Assembly (NCBI RefSeq): GCF_918797505.1
Contig: NC_092801.1
Span: forward strand, 13,640,001-13,704,000
DNA length: 64,000 nucleotides
DNA from: Bemisia tabaci
Taxonomy: Eukaryota > Arthropoda > Insecta > Hemiptera > Aleyrodidae
Direction: 5' to 3'
In this document: piece by piece, positions 45,861-56,857 of the stretch
Layout: each line of letters starts with the position of its first letter
Position numbering within the stretch: position 1 is the first letter of the stretch
Translations under genes and position numbers: made by a program
Notes under the pieces: model-generated
Database searches by the model: none
Seen by the model: only the letters and a program-made list of their open reading frames with translations
Told to the model about the DNA's origin: nothing

Positions 45861-46429
45861 GATTAACTGAGACTCTCCGTTATTTTCAACGAAAAATATT
45901 CCCAACTGTTATCGAAAATACATATTTTATTGGAGAAATTTGACAACGCCCGAGGCGCATATGGCGTATTTCCTCAGCGCGGTAGCGTTACGAGAAGTGG
46001 CGCCATTAATTCGCGATACCCGTTTACCTAGCGAATCGGTCGGTATTGAAACATATCTTTTATCCGATGAGCCCTAGAATTCAATCATTTTTATGGACTT
46101 AAAGGGTCATCGAAAAATGAATTTGCTAGGTTCATCACTCACCGATTCAGTGGTGCGATCAATCTCGATGACATCCCGAAATGTTGGTGGTTCGTCTGTC
46201 TAATCGAACGTCACGAACAATAAGCAGTACGAAACTATCTAGGTTCGGAATCTAGAAGAAATACACGTGTACAATGTTACCGTGTTACCATAAAGGAGCA
46301 GGAACGCGCAAATGTTCGAAAAAAAATTGAGGAGATTTCGAATTTTGAAGAAAATTCAAGTAACATAATTCCAATTAACTAATTGATACAACCAAAACAG
46401 CAAAATTTTTGATGTGCCCATAGCGGTGT

Positions 46430-46599
46430 ATCGATGGCCAAAAAGCGTAACCACGTATCTCTGTTTGTGACGTTGCAGATTTCTTGTCATACTCTGTCGG
46501 TTCTTTGGAGAACCGGTCAACGTAATTTCTTGAAATTTTCCTCGATTTTTCTCCCGAATTTCTTGAATACTCTTTACATTACAAATTTCAAGCTATGAA
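46430..46599. mobile_element. Family B element, copy 6, truncated
   Basis: ATCGATGGCCAAAAAGCGTA, then TTTGTGACGTTGCAGATTTC. The sequence breaks at 46600, exactly where a CAGGGCCGGATTAAGG element starts. The missing right end was not found. Confidence 0.65.
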
Positions 46600-47190
46600 C
46601 AGGGCCGGATTAAGGGCATTTAAGGGGGTGGCCACATGGGCCGCGGCCCATGGCGGCAAATCTAGCAATTTTTTTTAATGTACGTATAAAAAAATCGGAT
46701 TCAGAAAAAAAAATTATCAGTGAGAAAAGGGGACAAAATCTCTCTTTCCTGAGAGAATAAGAATTTCGAATTTTTTCGTTTTTCGGTGATACAAGAGACA
46801 GCATCTTTAATTAGTCGAGTTAAGAGAGGAACTAAACACGCAATTTGGCCTGGAGCTTAGCGCAGAGAGGAATGATGACGAGGACTTGAGATGAAAAGGA
46901 CAAACGCTCGGCCCAGCGGTCGGCATGTAACGCATAGCGCCTACAAGACTGCATGAATACTTCGCGCATCGCGTCAAACACAGTGCGGTCAGGAACGGTT
47001 GGCGTGAAACGCATAGCGCCTACAAGACTGCATGAATACTTCGTGCATCGCGTCAAACACAGTGCGGTCAGGAACGGTTGGCGTGAAATGCATGGCGCCT
47101 ACAAGACTGCAGGAATACTTCAGGCATTGCGCCAAACACAGTGCGATCAGCGCGGCGCAGGCGCAGCGGCGGCGGAAGTTAGAATTATTC
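46600..47190. mobile_element. Family J element, partial copy
   Basis: Starts CAGGGCCGGATTAAGGGCAT and carries CATGGGCCGCGGCCCATGG as in the complete copy at 60969-61853 (inverted relative to it). It also holds the 79-bp tandem repeats found there. The far terminus is missing or too diverged. Confidence 0.7.
46932..47168. repeat. 79-bp tandem repeat within family J
   Basis: Three successive units of the type CATAGCGCCTACAAGACTGC ... GTGCGGTCAGGAACGGTTGG. The first two are nearly identical; the third is diverged. Related units occur inverted at about 61310-61540. Confidence 0.85.
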
Positions 47191-47379
47191 AACCACATTT
47201 ATGTTTGTTCTTTCAAATTTTTTGGCTCATTTCTTATGAATGGAGGACCTTGTCCACCCAGAAACAGGTTTACGGAACTTAACTTTCGCTTTTCTTTTCC
47301 TTTTCTTTTTCTTTTCCCCCTTTTTCTCTCTATTCTTCTTCTTTTTCTTATCTCGATCGATTTTGGGAAGAAAATCACG

Positions 47380-47442
47380 AGCGCATTGTTTTCTGTGTCG
47401 GATGTCTTTCAAGCTCGTTGTTTTATGTATATAGAGGCGTAA
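47380..47442. repeat. two units related to the 31-bp minisatellite at the right edge
   Basis: AGCGCATTGTTTTCTGTGTC and AAGCTCGTTGTTTTATGTAT, followed by AGAGGCGTAACTCTAGC. The window ends with AAGCGCGTTGTTTTATGTAG, then AGGTGCAACTGTAGC: the same arrangement. Confidence 0.6.
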
Positions 47443-47589
47443 CTCTAGCGAACCATCAAATCTTGGGGAAGGCAAATTACAAATCGGCGAAGACGGATAA
47501 CATTCAGCACCCCTGGATCTCTTTTCTCCCGTGCCCAGTTACAAATAAATAAAATAAAATGTTAAGGAGGAACAATTAAAAAAAGAATA

Positions 47590-47845
47590 CTGCCGTGCTT
47601 ATAAGGACGAACGCCGTATGAACTTTCGTGAGTTGCCAAATTTTCCCGAACGAAACATGTATTTTTGAGGAAAGTTATGTATGTTTTTCCTTGAAATTTT
47701 CAGATATTTTAGATTAAATCGTGAACAAAATTGACTGAAAAATTTAAGGGAAAATATGTACAGTTTTCTCAGTTAATTGGGTTTTTCTTGAAGGAAATAT
47801 GGCAGTACCTGAAGGCTCATACGGCGTTTTTCCTTAGCACGGCAG
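47590..47845. mobile_element. Family A element, copy 7
   Basis: CTGCCGTGCTTATAAGGACG to TTTTTCCTTAGCACGGCAG. Flanks AATA/AACA, a 3-of-4 target duplication. Confidence 0.85.
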
Positions 47846-47939
47846 AACACGTCTGTACGATGGAGGACGTATTCAGATGAATGAGGAATCAAAGTTGACT
47901 CATATTTTATGCATTCACCCGATCATCTCGTGGATAATA

Positions 47940-48192
47940 CTGCCGTGCTAAGGAAAAACGCCGTATGAGCCTCCAGGCGTTGCCAAATTTCCTTTGATTC
48001 AACAAGAATTCCCTGGTAAACTTATGAATATTTTTCTTCCAATTCTTCAGATAATTTTGTTCGTAATTTCACCTAAAGTTCCTGATAATTTCAAGGAAAA
48101 ATCTTCATAACTTTCCTCAAAAATAAGCATTTTATCGAAGGAAATTTGGCAACTCCCGAATGTTCATACGGCGTTCTTCCTTAGCACGGCAG
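47940..48192. mobile_element. Family A element, copy 8
   Basis: CTGCCGTGCTAAGGAAAAAC to TTCTTCCTTAGCACGGCAG with a perfect AATA duplication (47936-47939, 48193-48196). One of the best preserved copies; useful as family reference. Confidence 0.95.
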
Positions 48193-48869
48193 AATACCAG
48201 GCCGTCGTCGTCCCTTCGGAAATCGGGGGGATTAAACGAGCCTCTCTGGCGCCCCTTTCCCATCACTGACAGAGATATCGTTCGGTGTCGTGTCCCTGCT
48301 CCAGCCCTCCTCACCTCTCCCCTAGAGTACCTGTATAGGGAGAGTAGCGACAGATCGGTTCATGGAGGGCTTAGGGCCCAAAAGTGCAGCCACCCTTCTG
48401 AGCAACTTCTAACACACAAAATTTCACTGCCAGCCTACAGATTTCAATTCTAACCAAGATGGCTAAGAATGTACATAAATGAGCGTTCTTTCGCAAAAAT
48501 AAGTACATTTATGCAAAACGTAAACCAAATACATGCTTTCTAAACGACGGTTCGTAACAATTGTATTTGTAAATCGCTCTGGACATTCGAAATTCATAGG
48601 TTGGCTGCCCTTTTGGGCCCTAACTTTATTCGCGGAGGCATCGGTGAAGGCCTGATGGACTTTCGGAGCTTCAGATCTGTCGCTACTCTCCCTATACAGG
48701 TACTCTACTCTCCCCCTCCTCACCTCCGTTTTAACGTCCTCCGCTGCGTAGTGTTTTGACTCCGGAAAATTCCGGAAATGCAGGTCCACCGAGGGTGTGA
48801 CGCAGGCACGTAGGTGTCGCATCGATCCGCGGCGATTAATTTTTCCGTGCGACAGATGAATGGCGCATG

Positions 48870-49122
48870 CTGCCGTTCTAAGGAAAAACGCCGTATGAAC
48901 ATTCCAGAGTTGCCAAATTTCCATTGATAAAACTTTTATTTCTGAAGAAACTCATGCATATTTAGTTTTGAAATCTTCATATATTTTAGATAAAATTGCG
49001 TACAAAATCGTCTGAAAATTTCGGTAAATGATATTCGCAATTTTCCCAGTAAATTCGGTTTTTATGGAAGGAAATTTGACAACGTCTGAAAGCTTTTACG
49101 GCGTTTTTCCTTAGCACGGCAG
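48870..49122. mobile_element. Family A element, copy 9
   Basis: CTGCCGTTCTAAGGAAAAAC to TTTTTCCTTAGCACGGCAG. The ends are well kept, but no matching target duplication was found (CATG against AACT), so the flanks may have changed. Confidence 0.9.
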
Positions 49123-49194
49123 AACTGAAGTCTCTTCGTGACTCTGCAGAGAGTTTACTTTTTGAGTTCCAAAACTAAAAAAATCGTCCATCGA

Positions 49195-49703
49195 ATGGAG
49201 ATGTTGCATGTGTGAGGAATTTGCGATTTGACTGATGATTCTTACGTAAAAGTTCGCGTGAAACACGATGGTGCCACTGGTTTTCTCTGAAATCAACTTC
49301 CAAGCTCAAAAAAGCTCTCAAGTTGAGGCCAAAACGGAGGGGATATCTCACCCTACCCTGAGAGTCCACATCTACATCAAGACAAACTCTCCATGCAAAG
49401 ATATGGAGCAAATACATTGACAGGGCTGCCATTTTATTTGGGGACTCCAAAATTGAAAACACGGCAACCCTGCTAATGTATTTGCTCCCTATCTTTGCAT
49501 GGAGAGTTTGTCTTGATGTAGATGTGGACTCTCAGGATAGCGTGGGATATCCCCTCCATTTTGGCCTCAACTTGAGAGCTTTTTTTGAGCTTGTGAATTG
49601 ATTTCAGAGAAAACCAGTGGCACCATCGTGTTTCTCGCGAACTTTTACGTAAGAATCAATACTTAGTCAAATCGCAAATTCCTCACACATGCAGCATCTC
49701 CAT
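49195..49703. repeat. 509-bp foldback with about 240-bp arms
   Basis: The left arm includes GAGAGTCCACATCTACATCA and ACTCTCCATGCAAAGATATG; the right arm mirrors them as CATGGAGAGTTTGTCTTGAT and GATGTAGATGTGGACTCTC. The loop is about 30 bases around 49449. Long arms with few mismatches imply recent origin or gene-conversion between arms. A diverged single-arm relative lies near 13877-14175 in CDC16 intron 10. Confidence 0.9.
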
Positions 49704-50180
49704 GGTTTCAAAGAGCCCCAGGACACCCTGTAGATGAACTTCAACCGAAGTCAAGGGTAATACACCTTTTATGAAAATGAAAAAAGATTACATCCGTCGT
49801 AAGTTATTTGTGAGATAAGAAATAGGAACTCTGGAACTAATGAACTGGAGGAGCCGCAGGTAAAGAAACCTAGAGCGAGACAGAGAGATCGATCGGCGGA
49901 AGAGAGTAAGATAAAAGCTCCACTTCATGACCGTGTCGACGGAATAATTATTGATACGAATTGATAAAATACGCAGCGACGAAAAAATAATCATGTTTCG
50001 AGAGGAGACCGCTCGGGTTCTTGAGTACTTGAAAAGTGTGGTCAAGGCGAAGGACATCCCGGTTCATCCGTTCATACTCGAGCACCAATACTGCCGTGCT
50101 GAGGAAAAACGCCTTATGAACATTTAGGAGTTGCCAAATTTTTGCTAGTGAAATATTAATTTTTGGGAAAGTTATGAGTA

Positions 50181-50435
50181 ATTGGACTGAGTTCGTCAGA
50201 AAGGAATGAACCCACATTAAGCCGAAAATGAGAAAAAGAGGTTTGAAGTTTTATTCTTGCATATTAGGCTCAATGCTGAAAATAACTTTAACCCCTCTCT
50301 TCACAATCCAATTTCTCTTTTTCGAGTCACACTTTTCGGCAAGAGAAAATGTACGGCTAGTGGAACTCAAAAACGTTCTTAACTCGATCTTTTCAAAAAT
50401 TTGGGTTGGTTCCTTTCTGATGAACTCGTTCCAAT
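50181..50435. mobile_element. Family C element, copy 2
   Basis: TTGGACTGAGTTCGTCAGAA and CTGATGAACTCGTTCCAAT inverted repeats; the internal GAGAAAATGTACGGCTAGTG block matches the copy at 4870-5121. Inserted in family A copy 10. Confidence 0.8.
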
Positions 50436-50510
50436 AATCCTTGAAATTTTCATACACTCCAGACCTTTCGAATGAAATTCGCTGAAAGATTGGAAGAAAA
50501 ATATCCTAGA

Positions 50511-51066
50511 GAATGGACCACTAGACAAGGTACGAATTTCAGCATTCTGATACATGTTTCTCAACCAAAATTTCACGTAGAACACGATTCGCGCAACGAA
50601 AATTACTGAAAATAACTCTTGACGAAGATGTTAACCTTTTTATTTCACATTGGTTACGAGGAATTTGAACTGCCCGGTTACAAGAAACTCAAAGCTCTAC
50701 GTAAGTCAAATCGCGCACTGCAACGGTTTCAACAAGCTCCTCAATCGAGTAATGTTCATTTTCCACAATGTGTTGTTCAAACTATAAGCAATTTGCTACA
50801 GCTAAGCCAAAGCGTCAAGATTGAGGTTGCCAGATTTTTATATTGCAGAGATTGTCATGATAACGTTTAGCGCGCGTTGTGAATCACGTAAAGCATTGAG
50901 TTTTCATGAGCGGGTGGTTTCAATTCACGCACCAAGAGTTATTAAATATCTTCGGAAGGAGTTAATTTCGGTAATTTTCGTTGTGCGCATCGTGCTCTAC
51001 GTGAAATTTTGGTTAAGAAACATGTATCAGAATGCTGAAATTCGTACCTTGTCTAGTGGTCCATTC
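50511..51066. mobile_element. Family D element, complete, about 105-bp terminal inverted repeats
   Basis: GAATGGACCACTAGACAAGG at the left is mirrored by CCTTGTCTAGTGGTCCATTC at the right. The arms match with only a handful of differences through CAACGAAAATTAC. The inner 340 bp has no transposase. Inserted in family A copy 10. Solo ends occur near 12757 and 58384. Confidence 0.9.
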
Positions 51067-51659
51067 GTATTTTGTCGTAGGAAATTTTGGCAACGCGTGC
51101 AGGCCCATGCGACTTTCTTTCTTAGGACGGTATAGAGTAGACCTTCTCAACAGTTAACGGCACTCCCAAAGGCAGCCCAATTCTAAACCCGAAAAGTCAG
51201 GAAAAACTTATATTTTTGTGGAACCCTGAAGTTTTTTTCCCTCAGTCAAAACACAACATTTTTTCAATTTTAAAAGATTTTGCGCTAAAAGTTTTTGGTG
51301 AATAGAAATTTTACGCGAAATAATGCCAAAAACATACCATTGAAAAGCAAGGAAAAATGAATGGATTCCAATGTTAAAATCCCCGAATTGTTCGAAAATG
51401 TTAAAATCCAAGAAAATTATGTCACTCTGTTTTTAATTTATCTCTTGAATTTACAGCATTGGAAATCTTTCCTCCGGGAGAGAGCAGTCTTATGGTAATA
51501 AGACTCTTACCGACCATTTCAAATTTTGATTTTCTGTGGTCGCGCATCGGTAAATTTGAAATTGCGTAATAGTTCTACCAAATGATTACGCTACGAGGTC
51601 TATTTTTTATCAGATTGTCGGGGTGTAAGCGAATGGCAAGCGCACGAGGCTCTAGATCG

Positions 51660-51900
51660 CTTATCGACGACGGAACTGCCAAACCGCGTATCTCGATTTG
51701 CGACGTTGCAAGTTTCTTGCGCTTTTTTTCCTCTTTTGGAGGATAATAATCTTAGTTTTTGCACAAAATTTTGGGTGATTTCTCCTTGCTCTTCCACGAT
51801 TATTTTTCCAAATTTTCGTCCTAAAATGCCGATTAATATTCTTTTTCAAAAAATAAAGAAAATACGAAAATTTTGAAACACCGTAACTGAAATCGGCGTT
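51660..51900. mobile_element. Family B element, copy 7
   Basis: CTTATCGACGGAACTGCCAA, then GATTTGCGACGTTGCAAGTT, and AAACACCGTAACTGAAATCG near the right end. Diverged at the termini. Confidence 0.6.
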
Positions 51901-52540
51901 TTCGTATAGTTAAACCGACGTTTTGTCATTATCAGATAGACAATCACTGGGATGAAGAGTCTTCATCCGCGCTTAAAATGTATTTGATTTTTTTTTTCTT
52001 TTTTTTTCGGAGAAATATTCGAACGAACAGCTTGTCCAATAGTTCAAAAACCTAAGCCTGAATTTCGATGACCCCTTTTTAGCATCCTCTTATTTTCCTT
52101 CTTGAAAAATTCCGGGAACAAACAGGCATGAACGGATGAATGGGTCTTGGATCTCTAGTAGTGAGAAAACATCGCCATGATGTTCAAATGACGGGCTTGG
52201 AGGATGAGGCGCTTAAGTGCAGTTTTTGATATTTCAAGGAATACGTGTTTTAAGTTTTGAAATTACATGGATCCTCATGGCGGAAAGAAAGTTCAAACTG
52301 ACTTTTGAATGCTTCAAAATTGGCACTTGGGAGCTAATTTTTCTCAGAATATGCATTAAGACTAGTTTTACATGAAATAATTAATATCCTATTATTTTTT
52401 TTTTTCAAAACTGCACTTATGCGCCTTGTCTTCCAAACCCGTCACATGATCATCATAGCTCAAATAAAATATGTTCTATCAGAGATGATCCTGATCCATT
52501 TATTTTTGAATGAAAAAATCTTTCTCTATATATTATAATA

Positions 52541-53136
52541 TCTATATTATACAGCTACAAGCAAAATCTTGGAAGCACTATTTCTGACGAACTGCCGGAC
52601 CGATAAGGATGATCTTTACATGTATGTCATCTGTAGTTGATGTAGATGTGCAAAAAATTATGAAACCCCGAACTTTTAATGTTGTAGAGCTTTTAAAGCT
52701 CATGTCACTTAGTCCAATGTTAATAGCGTGAGAGATATGTCGTTTCCGCTAGAAACGTCAAGGTGTAGGATTCTACCTGAGTGACTCGAATAAACAATAA
52801 AACAATGGAAAAGCTCGTGACTATTAACTCTTAACGGTCGAAATCCGATTTTTTTTTTTTAAAATTAAGTATTTAAAAATAACATAATAAATGGAAATTT
52901 CTCCAGTAAGTGGACTGTGAAATTATGTACATCCAGCTATTCCTCATCATTTACAAATCTGAGTGATACGTCAAAAATTTTGAAATCGATGCAGCTCGAA
53001 CACAAAATGGTGTATTAAAATGGAAGAACATTTTTGCCTATACACATGCGTATAGGGCCCGCGAAGCGGGCCTCAGGGCGCGAAGCGCCCTCCCGGGGGT
53101 TGGACCGCGTAGCGGTCAGGGGGCAGGGCCCCCTAG
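52541..53136 (+). mobile_element. Helitron-like nonautonomous element
   Basis: Begins A|TCTATATTATACAGC (or about 20 bases earlier at TCTCTATATATT). It ends with G+C-rich stems GGCCCGCGAAGCGGGCC and GGGCGCGAAGCGCCC, a terminal hairpin GGGGGCAGGGCCCCC, and CTAG followed by T. A 5' TC, a 3' hairpin plus CTAG and A/T flanks are Helitron hallmarks. No Rep/helicase frame, so nonautonomous. Confidence 0.7.
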
Positions 53137-53164
53137 TAATATCATACGAGTAACACATAACGTC

Positions 53165-53232
53165 AGAGACGCGAAGCGCCTCGGGCCTCGGGGGTTTAGG
53201 CCGCGAAGCAGTTAGAGGGCTTACCCTTTAGT
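53165..53232 (+). mobile_element. second, decayed Helitron-like 3' end
   Basis: GACGCGAAGCGCCTC, GGCCGCGAAGCAGTTAGAGG and GGGCTTACCCTTTAGT repeat the stem-hairpin-CTAG arrangement of the element just upstream in diverged form. Confidence 0.55.
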
Positions 53233-53421
53233 TTTTATGGTGAAAGAATAAAATCATCGCTTTTGGTCCCAAAAATATTTTCAATCAAAGAAACTTATTC
53301 AGCGCGAGAATGCCTTCATTTAAACCCAAGAGAATGTGCCTCTCCTCCTTTGTTCTCTCTTTTTTTCCCACAAAAAAAGAAAGAAAGAAATAAAAAAAAT
53401 CTCCATAGTAAAGAATACTAT

Positions 53422-53682
53422 TTGCATTTTGCAAAAAAGGAACCAAGAGTATTCCAATGTCGCTAAGATTGTGCAACTTTTTTTTACCCTGAAAACATAA
53501 ACTGATCACCTAGACGAATTTCATCTTCACTCCCGATAAACGATAATAATTTCAAGATGAAAATTACCTTTGTTTTAATTTTTTGTGTGATTTCAGTAAT
53601 TTTATCGCAAAGAATTTAAGTTGCACAATCCTAGCAACATTAGATTGCTCTGGCTTCCTTTTTTCTAAATGTAATCTAAGTA
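53422..53682. mobile_element. Family G element, copy 2
   Basis: TTTGCATTTTGCAAAAAAGG with GTATTCCAATGTCGCTAAGA at the left, and TAGCAACATTAGATTGCTCT at the right. The internal part matches the inverted interior of 33340-33599. Confidence 0.65.
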
Positions 53683-54924
53683 CGCGACATGGAATAATCA
53701 TCACGGAATCGTTTTGAAAGTTCTCGTTCTTTCTGGTTCTTTCCATGTTCCACTTTTGTAAAAAAGATAACAGAACGCGCGTACTGGACATGCCGACTTT
53801 TTTACCATATCGCAAAGGTGAGAACGGAAGTACGGAAACTGCAAAAATCCGACGCTTAAAATTTTCCATTACGAAATGAAGAAACGGTATAAATAAAGGA
53901 AGAGATAATTTGCACCGGCTTTATACAATCCAAAAGATGTGCGGAATTGAGCATCCTTTCAAAGCGGCATCAACATAATCTCAACCAACCGTAGCTTTTT
54001 AATGAGCTCCAAGGCAGGTGTCAGTCCTCGAGCATTTCGGGGTCTTTGTCTTTCTGAATTTGAATAATTTCCACTCAGAATGTCTGAGGCGCGTCTTTGT
54101 AAAATTTCGACTATTTTTGCTGAGTTTGCGAGAACAAAATCAAAATCGAAGAAAGAAACGGAAGAAAGAATCGCTGTAAACTCTGCGGACAGTTTTTCAA
54201 CCCCCGATATTTAATACGAAAATTGGTTCTTTCTGGCATTTTTGCCCCAACTTTTATACGATACACGATATGATCCGTCAATGTACAAGTTTGGGTTGAT
54301 TTGTGTTTCAGCTCCTATATTGACCGGAAGTAACACAAGAACACACACATTTTTCTCAGTGTATACAAGCGTGTTTTCATTTCTAACCAAAACTTATAAC
54401 TATACCAAGCGTTAATCGCACATACTATATGTATAAGCAAATTACGCTTGTTATTTTTTCACTGCTGTGGCTGTTAGTTGAAAAACCAGGCGAAAGAAAG
54501 AAAAAACATGGCGCGATAAGTGCCCATAAAAAAGAAGTTCTTTTCGTCTATATGTACTTATAAAGCCCGCGGAGGGAGGCAACTTGGCAATGTTTTTGTT
54601 TTGTTTTTTGGACTGTGTACGCTGTTCACATCATCTGTCCAGAATAACGTAATATTAGCTTAGGAAGGGTGAGCAGGCGAACGGGTGAAAGAACTCATTT
54701 TTCCACGTCATTTTTGATACAAAAGCTCGCGCTAATTTTCGTAAAGTCGCGGCTCTGGGGAAGCCCCCCCCCCCCCCCCCCACTCACACACACCTAACTC
54801 TTTTTCAATCAATTCTGCTGAGACCCTTCTCTTGGAATGCTCACAATGAATTAAAGGGTAACAGACTTTCCAATTTCACTCGATGATGAATGAATGACAT
54901 CTGTCGTTGCCACGTTTATGCACA

Positions 54925-55177
54925 TATCGATGGCCAAAGTGCGAAACCGCATATCTCCGTTTGCGACGTTGCAGATTTCCTGTCATACTTCATTTTTTCC
55001 CGGGAAAACTAGTCCACGTAATTTCTTAATGTTTTTTCTCTACCAGAAAAATATGATGCGTATAAAGCTCAAGCCATGTAGAAAACTTGTTTTTATTTGT
55101 TAAAAAATTGAAATAGGAGCGGAAATTTTGAAACACCGCTATAAAGATACGTGGTTTCGCCTATTGGCCATTGATAT
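54925..55177. mobile_element. Family B element, copy 8
   Basis: TATCGATGGCCAAAGTGCGA, TTTGCGACGTTGCAGATTTC, and GATACGTGGTTTCGCCTATT to TGGCCATTGATA. The most complete copy of the family here. Confidence 0.9.
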
Positions 55178-55631
55178 TGACTCGAAACCTTGACATGTTG
55201 CATTGTTAAAGTTCACCCTTGATACTGCACGGACCTTCGCCGTGCTACAGACACCTGATGGAAGGACAAAGGCCGTCCTTTCCAGTCTTTTCAATGCCTT
55301 CTGCATTTCCTTCATCCCATCTTCATAGAATTTGCATAGAGAATAGGAGCACATTGTCGCCCTTCATGTGCAGAAATCAGGGGATACATGAAAGTATGTT
55401 GACAGGTTGGCCAAGTGTCTGAATTTATAGGTCAATAGGTCTCCAAGCGTGCAGAATATGCAGGCTCGTGGGTCTTAATAGGATGATCAGGGGTATTTAG
55501 AAAAGCCATCCCCTTAAATTTTGAGGCGGATAATTACGTAAGGAGGTACGGCAATCACGATCGTACCCTGCGATTTTGTGCGAAGAGATCTTGCGACCAC
55601 GATTTTAAGCAAAAATCATGCAAATTCGCAA

Positions 55632-55676
55632 TCCCATCCCATCCCACCTATCCCATCCCATCCCATCCCACCTATA
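55632..55676. repeat. CCCAT microsatellite
   Basis: Runs of ATCCC interrupted twice by ACCT. Simple repeat. Confidence 0.9.
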
Positions 55677-56699
55677 ATAGTTACCCGACCTATGTCGTCA
55701 ATTCTTTCGTTCACGATAACTATCGCTAGATTTACGTTAGCCTATTCAAATTTTGTAATTTAGTCCATTTTGGTCTAATGAAGAACTATAGATTTTTGGT
55801 TAAATCGCACTTACCGTTTGCTTATAAACGGTAATAAACGTAAGTGCCCTACTTACGCTGTTTTCCACTAATCTGTTTTTATGAAAGTTCCATTCCTTGG
55901 TTTCCTTGGTAACCTTTGTTTGCTATCAGTTGATGTTTTATTCCAATTTCTTTTTTCTTTTTTTCATTTTTTTTCATTTTTTTTCATTTTTTTTTAAAAA
56001 TAAATCGTTGCTAGGTTAGTTCTGATTTTTTTGCCAGCATTTATTCTACCTCCCCCCCCCCCCCCAGCTCATTTTTCTAGCTCCATCACTCTCTCCCCTC
56101 AACTCATTTTTCTATCGATTTTATCATTTTTTTATGGCATATCTTGCTCCCCTACCAGCTTTTTCTCGGGTTTATAGTTTTTTTAGCGGCCTCTAGACCC
56201 CTGACTCCAGTCACGAGCATTTCGCTAGTTTCTCTATAGCTGTTAGTGAGGATGTCCGAAATCCCCCAACGTCTGTCTTGTGAAATAGTGCTCCTCCCAA
56301 CATAAAATTGATTTCAAAGACACTTCCATCACAGTAGAAAGTTTTCCGGGCCGTTAGAAAAACATTGAAACTCTCCACATCTCCTTGAACGACTTGAGGA
56401 CTGCTCGAAAAAAACTTTCTGTCTTTTGCAAAGTTGAAAGCGTTTTGAAATATTTGTCAATTTTCAGTCAGCGCGTACTTTTTACTCTTTGCGAAATTCG
56501 CTGTAAATGAGGGAAATTTAGGAATGCAAATCCAAGGATCCTGGTTGAGGCGGGAGGGAAATTTTTTTTAACTCCTAATGGTTCCAAGCTCGAACTTTAG
56601 TAGCGACGAAATTTTCACCGAACTAGACCGTTTGAGTCTGCCGAAATCAAGTTAACTCCAATTGTAAAACTTTAACTTTGTCTAGCGACTCATGACTCG

Positions 56700-56857
56700 A
56701 TGGCAACGTGAATGATCGATTATCGATCTTTCCCCGTTTGAAGCTATGGTGAAGAATTGATTATTAACGTGTTCTTTATGAACGCTCTGTTTATCGATCC
56801 TTTTCCATAGGTTTAGATGGCAGATAAATCGATACATCGCAAAGCACGCCCCGACTC
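56700..56857. mobile_element. Family F element, copy 1 (diverged)
   Basis: Shares CGATTATCGATC, TTTATCGATCCTTTTCCATA and AAATCGATACATCGCAAAGC with the copies at 58084 and 62168. The ends are not sharply defined. Confidence 0.6.

Larger units (their letters stand above)
44326..45985. mobile_element. Family A element, copy 6, expanded by several insertions
   Basis: Left end CTGCCGTGTTAAGGAAGAAC at 44326 and right end TTTCCTCAGCGCGGTAG at 45985 share a perfect CGTT duplication (44322-44325, 45986-45989). Family A sequence covers 44326-44488 and about 45861-45985; everything between is other elements. Confidence 0.85.
50091..51133. mobile_element. Family A element, copy 10, with two other elements inside
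   Basis: Left end CTGCCGTGCTGAGGAAAAAC at 50091 after AATA. The right end TTTCTTTCTTAGGACGGTAT lies near 51133 after GGAAATTTTGGCAACG. Family C and family D copies lie between. The right-hand duplication is not preserved. Confidence 0.75.

Noticed and set aside
46832..47475. Overlapping frames on both strands near the 79-bp repeats
   Set aside because: All are repeat-driven; the longest include a poly-Lys/poly-Phe low-complexity stretch from a pyrimidine-rich tract.
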